Assembly: GCA_024230435.1 (NCBI GenBank)
Contig: JAAERL010000131.1
Coordinates: 56,843 to 120,842 of the forward strand
Length of the DNA: 64,000 bases
Origin: Desulfobacteraceae bacterium
Lineage (GTDB): Bacteria > Desulfobacterota > Desulfobacteria > Desulfobacterales > Desulfosarcinaceae
Direction of reading: 5' to 3'
Below are positions 42,383 through 52,394 of this stretch, piece by piece (the first letter of the stretch is position 1; each line of letters begins with the position of its first letter). The notes beneath the pieces are model-generated. The model saw only the letters and a program-made list of their open reading frames with translations, did no database searches and had not been told where the DNA came from. The translations under genes and the position numbers were made by a program.

Positions 42383-43309
42383 ATGATTACAACTCAAACT
42401 GTCAATACCATATACTACCAGCTTAAGCCTTTTTTACCACGTTGGTTTCAATTATGGTTACGCCGACGCACTGTAAATGCAAAGCGTAAAAAATACTCAG
42501 CGCACTGGCCAATCCTCCACACTGCTGGTGTCCAGCCTAACTGCTGGAAGGGCTGGCCCGAAAAAAAACGGTTCGCTGTGGTTCTTACCCATGATGTAGA
42601 ATCTGAAAAAGGTTTAGCCAATTGCCTGCGTGTTGCGCAAATGGAAATGGCGTTGGGATTTCGATCTTCTTTTAATTTCGTAGCCCAACGCTATCAAGTG
42701 CCTGATACGCTTCGGTACAAGTTAAAGAGCAAAGGATTTGAAATTGGGGTACATGGTGTTTACCATGACGGAAAACTCTTTCAGTCCCGCACGATCTTTG
42801 CGCAACGAGCCAAAATTATCAATCGTTATCTAGCGAAATGGAAGGCCGTAGGATTCCGGTCTCCGGCCATGCACCATAACCTTGAATGGTTACACGAACT
42901 GGATATCTGTTATGACTTGTCCACGTTTGACACCGATCCTTTCGAACCGCAGCCTGATGGAGTATCCACAATATTTCCATTTTGGGTAAAACACGATTCA
43001 AGCAATCACCGCTACCTTGAAATGCCATATACATTAGCCCAGGACTTTACCCTGTTCGTCTTAATGAAAGAAAAATCAACGCGCCTGTGGCGGGATAAAC
43101 TCGATTGGATAGTTACAAATGGTGGAATGGCCTTGCTCAACACCCATCCGGACTACATGAGCTTTAATGGAAAAAGCAATGGCATTGATACGTATCCTGC
43201 TGAACGTTATCTTGATTTTTTGCAATATGTAAAATCCATGTACAAAGAGCTATATTGGCAACCTCTGCCAAAAGATGTAGTCATGTATTATAATAAACTA
43301 AGCACTTAA
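42383..43309 (+). CDS. NodB-like polysaccharide deacetylase family protein
   Basis: 308 residues with LTHDVESEKG (motif 1), EIGVHGVYHDG (motif 2 His), VGFRSPAMHHN (motif 3 Arg) and a late LNTHPDYMSF (motif 5 His). This is a NodB-homology TIM barrel of the HDVE subgroup. It probably removes acetyl groups from an amino sugar, but the subgroup substrates are not established. The stop codon TAA overlaps the left edge of repeat copy E. Confidence 0.78.
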   Translation: MITTQTVNTIYYQLKPFLPRWFQLWLRRRTVNAKRKKYSAHWPILHTAGVQPNCWKGWPEKKRFAVVLTHDVESEKGLANCLRVAQMEMALGFRSSFNFVAQRYQVPDTLRYKLKSKGFEIGVHGVYHDGKLFQSRTIFAQRAKIINRYLAKWKAVGFRSPAMHHNLEWLHELDICYDLSTFDTDPFEPQPDGVSTIFPFWVKHDSSNHRYLEMPYTLAQDFTLFVLMKEKSTRLWRDKLDWIVTNGGMALLNTHPDYMSFNGKSNGIDTYPAERYLDFLQYVKSMYKELYWQPLPKDVVMYYNKLST

Positions 43310-43481
43310 ACGATTGGCGGAAAAAGATATAGCATCTTCACAGATACCATATTGGGTTTAGATATTTTTTCGTCTTCAAGGCGTGCCAAAGTATGCATAC
43401 TTTACGTATTCGCACATTTGGCATAACGCACGAGACAAAAAAAAGACATGCAAGACGGTTTATTATTTAACATAAATCGCC
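43309..43481 (+). repeat. MITE-like element, copy E (diverged)
   Basis: AACGATTGGCGG at the left and AATCGCC (43475-43481) at the right; TTA before and ATA after. The core has GGCGTGCCAAAG and GGCATAACGCACGAGAC. The first base forms the third base of the preceding gene's stop codon TAA (43307-43309). It is followed by 266 bp of AT-rich sequence without a gene. Confidence 0.75.
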
Positions 43482-43747
43482 ATACTATATATTCAGGCAT
43501 TTATAAAGATAGAAAAATAATTTTATTTCTTTGAAAAATGAAGGTTTGTACCCTGTAGAAGCAATTGTCGAAATAGGATGATCACTAAATACCTGTCAAT
43601 AAAGAATTTTACATATTCTATTCCACAAAAAAACTTCTAATAGCAAAAAATCTTCATTTTGTAAATTCCATATATATTGTTGTTTTGCACTATAAAAAGC
43701 CTTTTCGTTCAAGCACTAATTAACCATCTTAAGCAAAGGGGTACACT

Positions 43748-44575
43748 ATGTCTCAACCAATATCACAAGCAAGTAAAAAAGATTTTCTATTTCCAAGGGG
43801 CAATTCCTATACTTTTTTATACTATCGGAAAAAGTTTTCAAGAAACTATCGGGACTACGGATTCTGGATATCCTGGAAAAAGGTCACCGCGCATCTGCTC
43901 AAACCCTTTTATCAAAAAATCATCTACTATATTTATGAATTGGATTTAAATACCTGTGTAAAAAAGCAATCTAATGATTCGAAATACGTTTTTCGTTTGA
44001 TTCACTCAGGTGAAACCCATTTGATCGATCAAATAGAACAGATGGAAGAGTGGCTAAGTGGCTCACTTAAGAAAAAATTGCAAAACAATTGTTTATGCAT
44101 GGTAATTATGGATGGTGAAAAAGTTATCGGCTTTAACTATGCCGTAGTCGGCAAAGGAGATATTCCATTGCTGAAATTAAGAATTCTTATAGGCCCGAAT
44201 CAAGCATGGTCGGAGCAAATTACCATTTCAAGTGATTACCGCAAACAGGGTCTGGCAAGTTCTCTGCGAAATCATTTTTATAAAGAACTTCGGGCAAAAG
44301 GCATATCAACGCTTTATGGCCACCGCCAGCAATCCAATATCGCCTCGAAGCAGTCGGCCAGAAAGTACACAAGAAACGTAATCGTTCGAGCCGAATTTAA
44401 ACGAATTCTGGGAATTTTCCGCCTCAAATGCCTTACGCATTTGCCCCATATGCCCGAAGCGATAAAACAGATACACCTGAAACCAAATTCGATCTTAAAT
44501 ACGGCAGAGGCAAAACAGTCTCCATCAGATTCTGTAAAACCTGTGTTTACCGTACAAATTGAGGATTTAATATGA
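43748..44575 (+). CDS. GNAT-family acetyltransferase
   Basis: 275 residues. A basic, aromatic N-terminal extension (residues 1-80) precedes a GNAT domain: VFRLIHSGETHLIDQIEQM, NNCLCMVIMDGEKVIGFN and the acetyl-CoA turn ISSDYRKQGLASSLRNHF, followed by AKGISTLYGHRQQSNIAS. It is probably a decorating enzyme of the exopolysaccharide or its precursor. The ATGA overlap with the sulfotransferase gene indicates coupled translation. Confidence 0.8.
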   Translation: MSQPISQASKKDFLFPRGNSYTFLYYRKKFSRNYRDYGFWISWKKVTAHLLKPFYQKIIYYIYELDLNTCVKKQSNDSKYVFRLIHSGETHLIDQIEQMEEWLSGSLKKKLQNNCLCMVIMDGEKVIGFNYAVVGKGDIPLLKLRILIGPNQAWSEQITISSDYRKQGLASSLRNHFYKELRAKGISTLYGHRQQSNIASKQSARKYTRNVIVRAEFKRILGIFRLKCLTHLPHMPEAIKQIHLKPNSILNTAEAKQSPSDSVKPVFTVQIEDLI

Positions 44576-45507
44576 AAAATGAATTCTTAAAATCATCGCC
44601 TGGTCCAAATGGCAAATTAAAAGTCTTGTTTATCGCAGGACCGACACGCAGCGGCAGCACAATCATCAGCAACATACTTTCTCAGATGAAAGGTTTTTTC
44701 CACGCAGGAGAGGTCATCGAAGCTTGGGACCGCGGCCGGACATGGAAATGCAGTTGCGGACAATATCCAAAAAATTGCGAAATTTGGTCGGATATTTTCA
44801 AATCGCTCGATGCTCGCATCAGCAAAAAAGACCAAGCTGAAATTATTCGCACGGGCAATATCGTGTCCAGAAGCCATAAAGTAATCTTAAACTATTATCT
44901 GCCTTCTAAAAATGGCGTTAATTGTCAATCTGAGGCTTCATATTTAAAGGGATTGTCCATATTGTACAAATTGATTCAACACAAAAGCGGCGCAGATATC
45001 ATAATCGATTCGTCTAAAAACGTCGGTTATGCGGACGCGTTAAAAAAAATCAAAGCCATAGATCTTTATGTCGTCCATCTTGTCCGGGATTCACGCGCGG
45101 CTGTCTTTTCCTGGTCCAAAAGAAAAAAAGAACTTTGGCGGGCAAAACCCATACGCAAAGCGGTGGAGTGGAGCTCACGCAACCTTGCAGCAGAATTTTT
45201 AAAAAAAAGACGACCCGTAAAATATTTCCAAATCCGTTATGAAGATTTTATCAAAAACCCTCAAAAAGAAGTGCTCTCTTTGCTTAATTTTATGGATTTT
45301 TCCATAAAGCAACTTCCCTTTATCTCCAAGGATGAAGTGATTATAAAAAGTAGTCATGGGTTATGTGGAAATCCCGGCAGATATAACCGGGGTGTCGAAA
45401 AATTACTATTGGATAACCGTTGGAGACAAATGAAACGCTCTGACAATTTAATTGCCACTGTTTTGACATGGCCTTTTCTTATTAAATATCAATACCCTTT
45501 ATTATAA
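44572..45507 (+). CDS. Sulfotransferase family protein
   Basis: 311 residues. The PAPS 5'-phosphosulfate loop is IAGPTRSGSTIISNIL (about residue 22) and the 3'-phosphate site is HLVRDSRAAVFSWSKR (about 163). The C-terminal RYEDFIKNPQKEVLSLLNF motif is typical of bacterial carbohydrate sulfotransferases. It is coupled to the GNAT gene upstream. A sulfated exopolysaccharide is a reasonable inference. Confidence 0.88.
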   Translation: MKNEFLKSSPGPNGKLKVLFIAGPTRSGSTIISNILSQMKGFFHAGEVIEAWDRGRTWKCSCGQYPKNCEIWSDIFKSLDARISKKDQAEIIRTGNIVSRSHKVILNYYLPSKNGVNCQSEASYLKGLSILYKLIQHKSGADIIIDSSKNVGYADALKKIKAIDLYVVHLVRDSRAAVFSWSKRKKELWRAKPIRKAVEWSSRNLAAEFLKKRRPVKYFQIRYEDFIKNPQKEVLSLLNFMDFSIKQLPFISKDEVIIKSSHGLCGNPGRYNRGVEKLLLDNRWRQMKRSDNLIATVLTWPFLIKYQYPLL

Positions 45508-45595
45508 ATCATTTCATAGATCGTCGCCTAAAAGATTCGGCGGATCCAAGGATGTCCGCCACAGCCTAAATCTTATTAAGATCAGGTAAATTAAA

Positions 45596-46651
45596 ATGCG
45601 ATTAAGACAAATAAATACCAAGAAAAGCGCCGGTTTACTTTTATTTCTTTCGATCATTACAATCCTTTTTATTTTCCTGACGTTTCAATTTTTCTTATTT
45701 ACTGATTACGAATCAAGAGCCGGCCTTCTTTATAAAATCGCTGGAAAAACCTTTTTCTCTGCTGTTTATGTTTTTTTTCCTGATGGCAAACTCAAAAATG
45801 TATCTCCTTCCAACAATGGCATTTATTATCAGCCCCATATTAACGCCAAAGGAGATAAAGTGGTTTTTTTCGGTAACGATAGCGGGGCTCCAAGATTGTG
45901 GATCGCATATCTAAAAACAGGCAAAGTTGCGGCCCTTTCACACGAAACAAACAGCGTCAGGCATCCGGTATTTTCCTGGGATGGCTCAATGATCGCGTTT
46001 GCATCGGACCAGGCTCATCAACAAGCCCCGGAAAGAATCGAATTGATGCGTGGCAACGGGCTTCCCCGCAAAGACATGAAGCTAAATCTATTTATCATGA
46101 ATGATGATGGACAAAATACCAGGCAAATCACCTATGGGCCGCACCAAGACCAAAGACCGGCCTTTAGTCCCGACGGAAAAACCGTGGCTTTTGTTTCCGA
46201 CCGCGGGGGATCGATGAGATTGTGGACCGTAAAAACAGATGGCCGTCAGGGTCCCCGGCCCTTACAAAAGCATGGCTGGGGATACAGGCCCTGGTACTCT
46301 GCAGACGGTCAATGGATTTATTTCTTTACTCAAGTGAATGAGCGGCATCAAATCTGTAAAATTTCAATAAATGGAGAATCCATTGAACCTCTTTCCAATG
46401 ACGATTTGGGTAAAAGCCATGGGCCGTTTACCGATTATGACAATGACGTTATTTTATATCATTCAACCAGAAGCGGAAAATACGGAATCTGGGAGCTTCC
46501 CCTCGATGGCAATTCGCCCCGCAAATTAATACTGCCGAAATTTGAAGAGGGAACTGCCCATGCAACGCGCTCTAAAAACGGAATTATCGCTTTTGATGTC
46601 TGCAAAAGATCCTTTCTACGTAAAATCGGCTCCTTTTTTGAAGGATTTTAG
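45596..46651 (+). CDS. TolB-like PD40 beta-propeller protein
   Basis: 351 residues: an N-terminal membrane anchor (LLLFLSIITILFIFLTFQFFLF) followed by five or six PD40 blades, e.g. YQPHINAKGDKVVFFGND, HPVFSWDGSMIAFASD, RPAFSPDGKTVAFVSD, RPWYSADGQWIYFFTQ. It is periplasmic by topology. A role in polymer binding or assembly is plausible. It is not TolB, as the rest of a Tol operon is absent. Confidence 0.82.
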   Translation: MRLRQINTKKSAGLLLFLSIITILFIFLTFQFFLFTDYESRAGLLYKIAGKTFFSAVYVFFPDGKLKNVSPSNNGIYYQPHINAKGDKVVFFGNDSGAPRLWIAYLKTGKVAALSHETNSVRHPVFSWDGSMIAFASDQAHQQAPERIELMRGNGLPRKDMKLNLFIMNDDGQNTRQITYGPHQDQRPAFSPDGKTVAFVSDRGGSMRLWTVKTDGRQGPRPLQKHGWGYRPWYSADGQWIYFFTQVNERHQICKISINGESIEPLSNDDLGKSHGPFTDYDNDVILYHSTRSGKYGIWELPLDGNSPRKLILPKFEEGTAHATRSKNGIIAFDVCKRSFLRKIGSFFEGF

Positions 46652-46653
46652 CT

Positions 46654-47244
46654 TTGATTATCCCGTTGCGCTATAGTGTTATACTCTTATTACTGGCAGT
46701 GATCGTGTTTATGCATCCTTTTTTAGCGGTAAACAAGCCAATCGATGCAAAGGTGCTTGTTATTGAAGGATGGATCCCGCAGGCTTCTTTAAAATACGCT
46801 ATTGAAGTATTTAAAAACCAGCCATACGAATTAATTTTAACCAACGGTGGAAAACTCAAAGATACTAACAAAAATCAAAGCACAAAAACCTATGCCGGGC
46901 TTTGCAAGGATAATTTAATACGCATGGGAATAGACGAAAATCTGATTATCGCTATTCCAACAAAAAATGTCTCCAGTAAAAGAACATTGAGTTATGCACA
47001 ATCGACGATAGACTGGTTAAGAAACAATAGACAATCAACACATGCTGTCAATATTCTCACCCTCGACGCACATGCCCGTAAAACTTATGTTCTGTTTAAA
47101 AAAGTATCAAAAAAACAAATCGGCATTGGCGTTATTTCGGCCCCCGCCACCGGTTACAACCCGTTTTACTGGTATTTTTCCGTTAAAGGCATCGGATTTG
47201 TTATAAAAAACTTTATTGGTTACTTGTATGCGCTAACATTATAA
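46654..47244 (+). CDS. YdcF/SanA-like DUF218 membrane protein
   Basis: 196 residues starting at TTG 46654, with AAGGA about eight bases upstream and only two bases after the previous stop. An N-terminal helix (YSVILLLLAVIVFMHPFL) anchors a DUF218 domain: AKVLVIEGWIPQASLKYAIEV, LILTNGG, and TYAGLCKDNLIRMGI with a later DAHARKTYVLF. The family is linked to envelope polymers; the biochemical role is unknown. Confidence 0.75.
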   Translation: MIIPLRYSVILLLLAVIVFMHPFLAVNKPIDAKVLVIEGWIPQASLKYAIEVFKNQPYELILTNGGKLKDTNKNQSTKTYAGLCKDNLIRMGIDENLIIAIPTKNVSSKRTLSYAQSTIDWLRNNRQSTHAVNILTLDAHARKTYVLFKKVSKKQIGIGVISAPATGYNPFYWYFSVKGIGFVIKNFIGYLYALTL

Positions 47245-47283
47245 GTAATTTTCGCCTATACTTACTACCATTTAAGGTAAAAG

Positions 47284-48060
47284 GTGTTATCTGCAATGAA
47301 AGAGCAAGAACATTTTTTCTTTAAAAAAATCAAAGTAAACTCAATCGGCTCCATGTGCATTTTTTCGCTTATCGATCGAATATTATCTGAAAATCACTGC
47401 GGTTATTTTTGCTTAACCGATGTGGGCAATGTGATGATGGCCCAGAACAATGCTCAATTGGCTAACGCCATTAACAAGGCCAACTTATCTATCGCCGACG
47501 GTACGCCTCTGGCGTGGTTTGGAAAATTAATCGGCCGAAAAAAGGTTGAAAGAATTTCCGGGATCGATCTTTTTCAAAAATTGATTTACAATCAGCGATA
47601 TAAGCATTTTCTTCTGGGCGATACGCAAGCGACCCACAAAAAAGTAATCGAAAAAGTTAAAAAGGTTGCACCCGATTCTAAGATTAGCTGTTACAGTCCC
47701 CCCTTTAAAGAAAATTTCACTGAGTCTGATAACCTGGCAATGATAGAAAGAATTATGGATGAACGCGCCGATATCATATGGGTCAGTTTTGGCGGAGGCA
47801 AGCAGGAAAAATGGATGCTCCAAAACGCTTCAAAATTAAAACGGGGTATTATGATAGGCGTTGGCGCCGCCTTGAAGTATTATATCGGAGAGATTAATAT
47901 TCCGCCCAAATTGATTCAAAAATTTGGACTGCAATGGATCACACGCCTTAAAAAAAATCCAAAAAGATGGATATCAAAAGGTCAGTTCAAATATCGGATT
48001 CAGTTTTTAATGAACTTTCCTTCCGAGTATATAAAAGCAAAATTTATTTCACATTCCTGA
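47284..48060 (+). CDS. WecG/TagA/CpsF-family glycosyltransferase
   Basis: 258 residues starting at GTG 47284 (AAGG six bases upstream); an ATG at 47296 is the alternative. Motifs are NVMMAQNNAQLANAINKANLSIADGTPL with the catalytic Asp, LARLIGRKKVERISGIDLFQ-type GKLIGRKKVERISG, and GVGAALKYYIGEI. It transfers an N-acetyl(manno)saminuronate-like sugar to the lipid-linked precursor. Confidence 0.9.
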   Translation: MLSAMKEQEHFFFKKIKVNSIGSMCIFSLIDRILSENHCGYFCLTDVGNVMMAQNNAQLANAINKANLSIADGTPLAWFGKLIGRKKVERISGIDLFQKLIYNQRYKHFLLGDTQATHKKVIEKVKKVAPDSKISCYSPPFKENFTESDNLAMIERIMDERADIIWVSFGGGKQEKWMLQNASKLKRGIMIGVGAALKYYIGEINIPPKLIQKFGLQWITRLKKNPKRWISKGQFKYRIQFLMNFPSEYIKAKFISHS

Positions 48061-48084
48061 AAAAATATAAAAAGGATAACAAAC

Positions 48085-49200
48085 ATGGGAAAAAGAGCTT
48101 TGATTACCGGAATAACAGGCCAGGACGGGGCCTATTTGGCTGAATTCCTGCTTAAAAAAGGTTACCAGGTCCACGGTGTTAAACGAAGGGCGTCACTATT
48201 TAACACGGACCGCATCAATCATTTGTACCAGGACCCTCATGAAGAGAATCAACGTTTTTTCCTACATTATGGAGACCTGACGGATTCGAGCAACCTTATT
48301 GGCATTATACAACACGTTAAGCCCCATGAAATTTATAATCTGGCTGCGCAAAGCCACGTCCAGGTCTCTTTCGAAACCCCGGAATACACCGCCAACGCTG
48401 ATGCTTTGGGCTGTCTGCGCATTCTCGAAGCCATACGTATTTTAGGGATGGAAAAAAGCACACGGTTTTACCAGGCGTCCACCTCAGAGTTATACGGCCT
48501 GGTTCAACAGGTGCCTCAAACTGAAAAAACACCTTTTTACCCTCGCTCGCCATATGCCTGCGCCAAACTTTATGCTTATTGGATAACGGTCAATTACCGT
48601 GAGGCATATGGCCTTTTTGCCTGCAACGGGATTTTGTTCAATCATGAATCACCCTTAAGGGGCGAGACGTTTGTAACGCGCAAAATTACACGTGGGCTTG
48701 CCAGGATTGTAGAAGGATTACAGAATCATCTGTATCTTGGTAATATGGATGCAAAAAGAGACTGGGGCCATGCCGCCGATTTTGTAAGAATGCAATGGCT
48801 CATGCTTCAGCAAAGCTATCCTGATGATTATGTGATTTCCACGGGTGTGCAATATTCCGTAAGACAGTTTGTCACCATGGCGGCCAGTGAGTTGGGACTG
48901 GGAATAACGTGGGAAGGCAAAGGACTTGATGAGAAAGCCATTGTGACAAGAAACCACAATGGAAATAAGCCGGAAGTCGGCAGCGTAATTGTTTCCGTAG
49001 ATCCTAGATATTTCAGACCAACGGAGGTTGAAACACTGCTGGGTGATCCTTCCAAAGCAAAAAAGAATTTAGGATGGGAACCTCAAATCCCCTTTAGCGA
49101 ACTCGTTAAGCAGATGGTGCACAAAGACCTTGAGCTGGCGCGCCGCGACGCCTTGCTGATAAATAAAGGCTTTAAAATCAATAATGGATTTGAATCCTGA
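48085..49200 (+). CDS. gmd: GDP-mannose 4,6-dehydratase
   Basis: 371 residues of the extended SDR family: [15 protein letters not shown] (NADP motif), [13 protein letters not shown], catalytic STSELYG and YxxxK in [12 protein letters not shown], and the [14 protein letters not shown] motif. It makes GDP-4-keto-6-deoxymannose, precursor of fucose, rhamnose or perosamine. The next enzyme (Fcl, Rmd or Per) is not in the window, so the final sugar is open. Confidence 0.95.
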   Translation: MGKRALITGITGQDGAYLAEFLLKKGYQVHGVKRRASLFNTDRINHLYQDPHEENQRFFLHYGDLTDSSNLIGIIQHVKPHEIYNLAAQSHVQVSFETPEYTANADALGCLRILEAIRILGMEKSTRFYQASTSELYGLVQQVPQTEKTPFYPRSPYACAKLYAYWITVNYREAYGLFACNGILFNHESPLRGETFVTRKITRGLARIVEGLQNHLYLGNMDAKRDWGHAADFVRMQWLMLQQSYPDDYVISTGVQYSVRQFVTMAASELGLGITWEGKGLDEKAIVTRNHNGNKPEVGSVIVSVDPRYFRPTEVETLLGDPSKAKKNLGWEPQIPFSELVKQMVHKDLELARRDALLINKGFKINNGFES

Positions 49201-49217
49201 AAAAATAAGGCTGTGCG

Positions 49218-50384
49218 ATGATAAAAGGAAAAAACATCCTGTGTTTTGGTTCTGAAAATTGGTCCTACCCCGGATTTCAACAAACAATTATGCGAAAGCT
49301 TTCTTTTGCTAACAGAATAATTTTTGTCAATCCGCTCGGATCAAGAAAAGTAACGATGCGATGGTCGCAACTAAATTTTTATTTAAAGCGATTAAAAATG
49401 ATAGGCGCCAAAAAGTTTGCTCCAACAAGCAATATCACTGTCTGTTCACCGTGGATAGTACCCCTTGTTTACAATCGTGCGATCACAAAATTAAACAGAC
49501 ACATCATCAGGGTGCAATTTAACAAATTGCTGTCAAACCAAAATTTTAAGCCCTATATTTTATGGATAGGCACGCCGGCCGCGGCTTTTTGCATGGATAT
49601 GTTCGACCCTGAATTTATCGTCTATCATGCAGTTGATCGATATTCACAATTCTCGTTTGTAGACAAGAATAAAATTTGCGCATATGAAAAAAAAGTTGCT
49701 CAAAAAGCAGATGTCATTTTATGTACTTCCGATGCCATTCGAAACGATCTGTCGGGTTATAATAAATCAGCTTTTACCGTAACCCACGCTGTTGACTTCG
49801 ATCATTTTAACTCTGCGCTTGAGTCCGGGGTAATTCCAACAGATTTAAAAACCATTTCGAAACCAATCATCGGATATTTTGGTGGTCTTTCAGAGCGTCT
49901 TAATTATTCTTTACTTAAAAAAATAGCTCTTCGATACACCAATGCCAATATTGTCTTAATAGGAAAAAAGCTTCATGATTTAGGATATATTGAAAACCTT
50001 CCCAATGTTCATATTCTCGGATTTCGAGATTATGATAGTTTGCCCTCTTATTTAAAGCATTTTAATGTTTGCCTGATCCCCTACCTGGTAAACGAATTGA
50101 TGCTTGGCGTGGATCCCATAAAACTCAGGGAATATCTGTGCCAGGGCAAACCTGTTGTCAGCACCAAATTACCAGAGGCTGAAAAACTCAAACCCTTACT
50201 ATTTTTAGGCGAAAATGAAGAGGATTTTGTTGAAAAAGTCGGATACGCCCTTAAAGAAAACGGCAGTTCTCTTAAGAAAGACCGTATTCGGCTGGCCAGA
50301 AAATGTGACTGGCCGAACAAAACAGAAGAAATTTCAAAAATTCTTACGCAGGCATTTCAAAGAAAAATAACACGTCCGTGTTAA
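49218..50384 (+). CDS. Family 4-type glycosyltransferase
   Basis: 388 residues. GT-B fold; the N-domain reads NILCFGSENWSYPGFQQTIM and the C-domain GYFGGLSERLNYSLLKKIA, VHILGFRDYDSLPSYLKHFNVCLIPY and PIKLREYLCQGKPVVSTKLPE with the conserved E. It resembles TuaH-like enzymes. Ordinary repeat-unit assembly is likely. Confidence 0.88.
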   Translation: MIKGKNILCFGSENWSYPGFQQTIMRKLSFANRIIFVNPLGSRKVTMRWSQLNFYLKRLKMIGAKKFAPTSNITVCSPWIVPLVYNRAITKLNRHIIRVQFNKLLSNQNFKPYILWIGTPAAAFCMDMFDPEFIVYHAVDRYSQFSFVDKNKICAYEKKVAQKADVILCTSDAIRNDLSGYNKSAFTVTHAVDFDHFNSALESGVIPTDLKTISKPIIGYFGGLSERLNYSLLKKIALRYTNANIVLIGKKLHDLGYIENLPNVHILGFRDYDSLPSYLKHFNVCLIPYLVNELMLGVDPIKLREYLCQGKPVVSTKLPEAEKLKPLLFLGENEEDFVEKVGYALKENGSSLKKDRIRLARKCDWPNKTEEISKILTQAFQRKITRPC

Positions 50385-50522
50385 ATGTCGTATCTCTTAG
50401 GCTTCAAATTATAATTTGCTTTTTTATCACCCCGTATTGTTTTTAGCCATTTGCGGTAGAAATGTATACATGTTTATCAACCGCAAATAAAACGCGTAAT
50501 ATTTTTTAAAAGGAGGAAAAAA

Positions 50523-52289
50523 GTGCAAAAACAACATTTTCAGCAAATTTTTTGGAGTCTGTTTCTTATCTTGATGCTAAGCCTAAATACCGGATGCGGA
50601 GGCGCAGGCGAAGATGAAGGTAGAGGCGGTGACGCTTCCGGACCACCAGCGCCACAGTCCACCTACGCTGTGACAGGAACTGCGTCCGGATTGATTGGAA
50701 CCGGATTGATCATCCAAAACAATGAAACCGATGACCTGGCCATTGAAAACAATGGATATTTCAGGTTCACCTCACAAATGAATAAAGGGACAGACTGTAA
50801 TGTGACGATTTTGTCACAGCCAGAAGATCCCGGCCAGGTTTGTTATGTTGTCAATGGAAACCAGACAGTTAACGAGAACGATATCACAGATGTCCAAATA
50901 ATATGCACGTATGGTTTCCGCGAAGTGTTTGATTCCGAGATCAACCCTGTCAATTGGAACTCCACCGCCGAATACAGCCGCCCCTTAGTAGACGGGGCAT
51001 TGGAATACAAGTTGACTACAACAAGCGATTTTGCTCTTAACTACCTTTCCTTTAATGATACTACCTGTAATACTGTATCGGCCGACATCGCAATTACACA
51101 AACAGATCTATCAGGCATAGGAGACGCCACTTTTACCTCACGGCTTGAGAGCTGCGGCTATCATAGCGCTACTCCCGGTGAAGCTGTTGGTAAAAAAACA
51201 GGAGATATCTTCGCGGCAGTCGATATTACAGGGACCGAACCTCCATTCCAGGCTTTTTACCAAGTTTTCCGCTGCCTGGACGAAGAATGCGGAAACGCCG
51301 AAAGCGTTGAATTCCTCACGCCGGGCCCCAATGGCTACGTCCAGTTTGGCACGGATATCCAATTGGGCGATGTCACTACTGTATTGATTGATTGGGATCG
51401 GCTTTCTCCAGGGCTTTTTAGCTTCCAATTAGATGACGGCCCTGTTGAAACGTTTGACCCGGTGGCCGCGGGTGCGGAAATTACTTCACCTGAACCAAAT
51501 TCGGCGAAAAAATACCTCGGGGTTAAAACCATGCTATCGAATCCGGATGATATTGCTGACATGACAACGGTTTTTGACAACGTTGTCTTAGATGGAACGA
51601 TTCTTGATGATTTTAACTCTTCAACCTACCTGGACGGATTGATTTGGAACAGCACCTATGGAACAATAGCCGTTGAAAATGCACGTCTTGTCATGGAAGC
51701 GGCCAAAGAACATGTGGCGGACGTTACAGTTGATACACGATTGCATAGCACAAACCTACGCAGCCGGAATAATCTTATACCCAATTCAGAAATTGCCGAA
51801 GCGTTCATAACAATGTCTCCGGAAACTTTTGTGATAGACGATGATGGAGATCCGTCAGAAGTTTATGCCGTCATTGAAATGGTTTTTCGTCCACCGGGAA
51901 CAGATGAAAACGATTTCAAAGACAACTTTTTTATACAAGCAGGATTAAAGCAAGAGCCTTCCGGAATTACAGCCCAAATTCTGGCCATCGGTTGTGCTGA
52001 TTCATCCTGCACTGCAAAGCTCATCGACCAGGTTCAGGAATTTCCCGTATCCGTATTCAGCGATACTGCCTACCAATTTATAATGGAACATGCAGGAAAC
52101 GGCGTTATTGCAATCAGTCTTGATAACTCAGAGTCTCTGACTCTTGATTTGTCAGAATTGACACAATTTGCAATTACCGATTTTAGTCATGTCCGTTTAA
52201 GAACTCTCGCCCGGGGAACGGATATGCCCGGAGAAGAAGCTTTTGTCCGAGCTTACTTTGACGACATCCGTTTTGGCAGTACGGATTAA
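50523..52289 (+). CDS. Surface lipoprotein with lectin-like domains
   Basis: 588 residues from GTG 50523, preceded by AAAAGGAGGAAAAA. A lipoprotein signal peptide ends at LNTGCGGAG (Cys 22). A Gly-rich linker leads to one AVTGTASGLIGTGLIIQNNE/LSQPEDPGQVC beta repeat, then two jelly-roll-like segments (DFNSSTYLDGLIWNS near 365). Cys are abundant in the first part. It may anchor or bind the polymer at the surface. The family is not recognised beyond these domains. Confidence 0.75.
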   Translation: MQKQHFQQIFWSLFLILMLSLNTGCGGAGEDEGRGGDASGPPAPQSTYAVTGTASGLIGTGLIIQNNETDDLAIENNGYFRFTSQMNKGTDCNVTILSQPEDPGQVCYVVNGNQTVNENDITDVQIICTYGFREVFDSEINPVNWNSTAEYSRPLVDGALEYKLTTTSDFALNYLSFNDTTCNTVSADIAITQTDLSGIGDATFTSRLESCGYHSATPGEAVGKKTGDIFAAVDITGTEPPFQAFYQVFRCLDEECGNAESVEFLTPGPNGYVQFGTDIQLGDVTTVLIDWDRLSPGLFSFQLDDGPVETFDPVAAGAEITSPEPNSAKKYLGVKTMLSNPDDIADMTTVFDNVVLDGTILDDFNSSTYLDGLIWNSTYGTIAVENARLVMEAAKEHVADVTVDTRLHSTNLRSRNNLIPNSEIAEAFITMSPETFVIDDDGDPSEVYAVIEMVFRPPGTDENDFKDNFFIQAGLKQEPSGITAQILAIGCADSSCTAKLIDQVQEFPVSVFSDTAYQFIMEHAGNGVIAISLDNSESLTLDLSELTQFAITDFSHVRLRTLARGTDMPGEEAFVRAYFDDIRFGSTD

Positions 52290-52394
52290 TCATTATCATC
52301 AGGTTATTGTTGCCTAAATAGGCAGATGTAAAGTAAACAGGAGGTAGCCCCGCGGCCTGAAGGCACTGATCCTGAAAAACAAAATAACCGCTAA

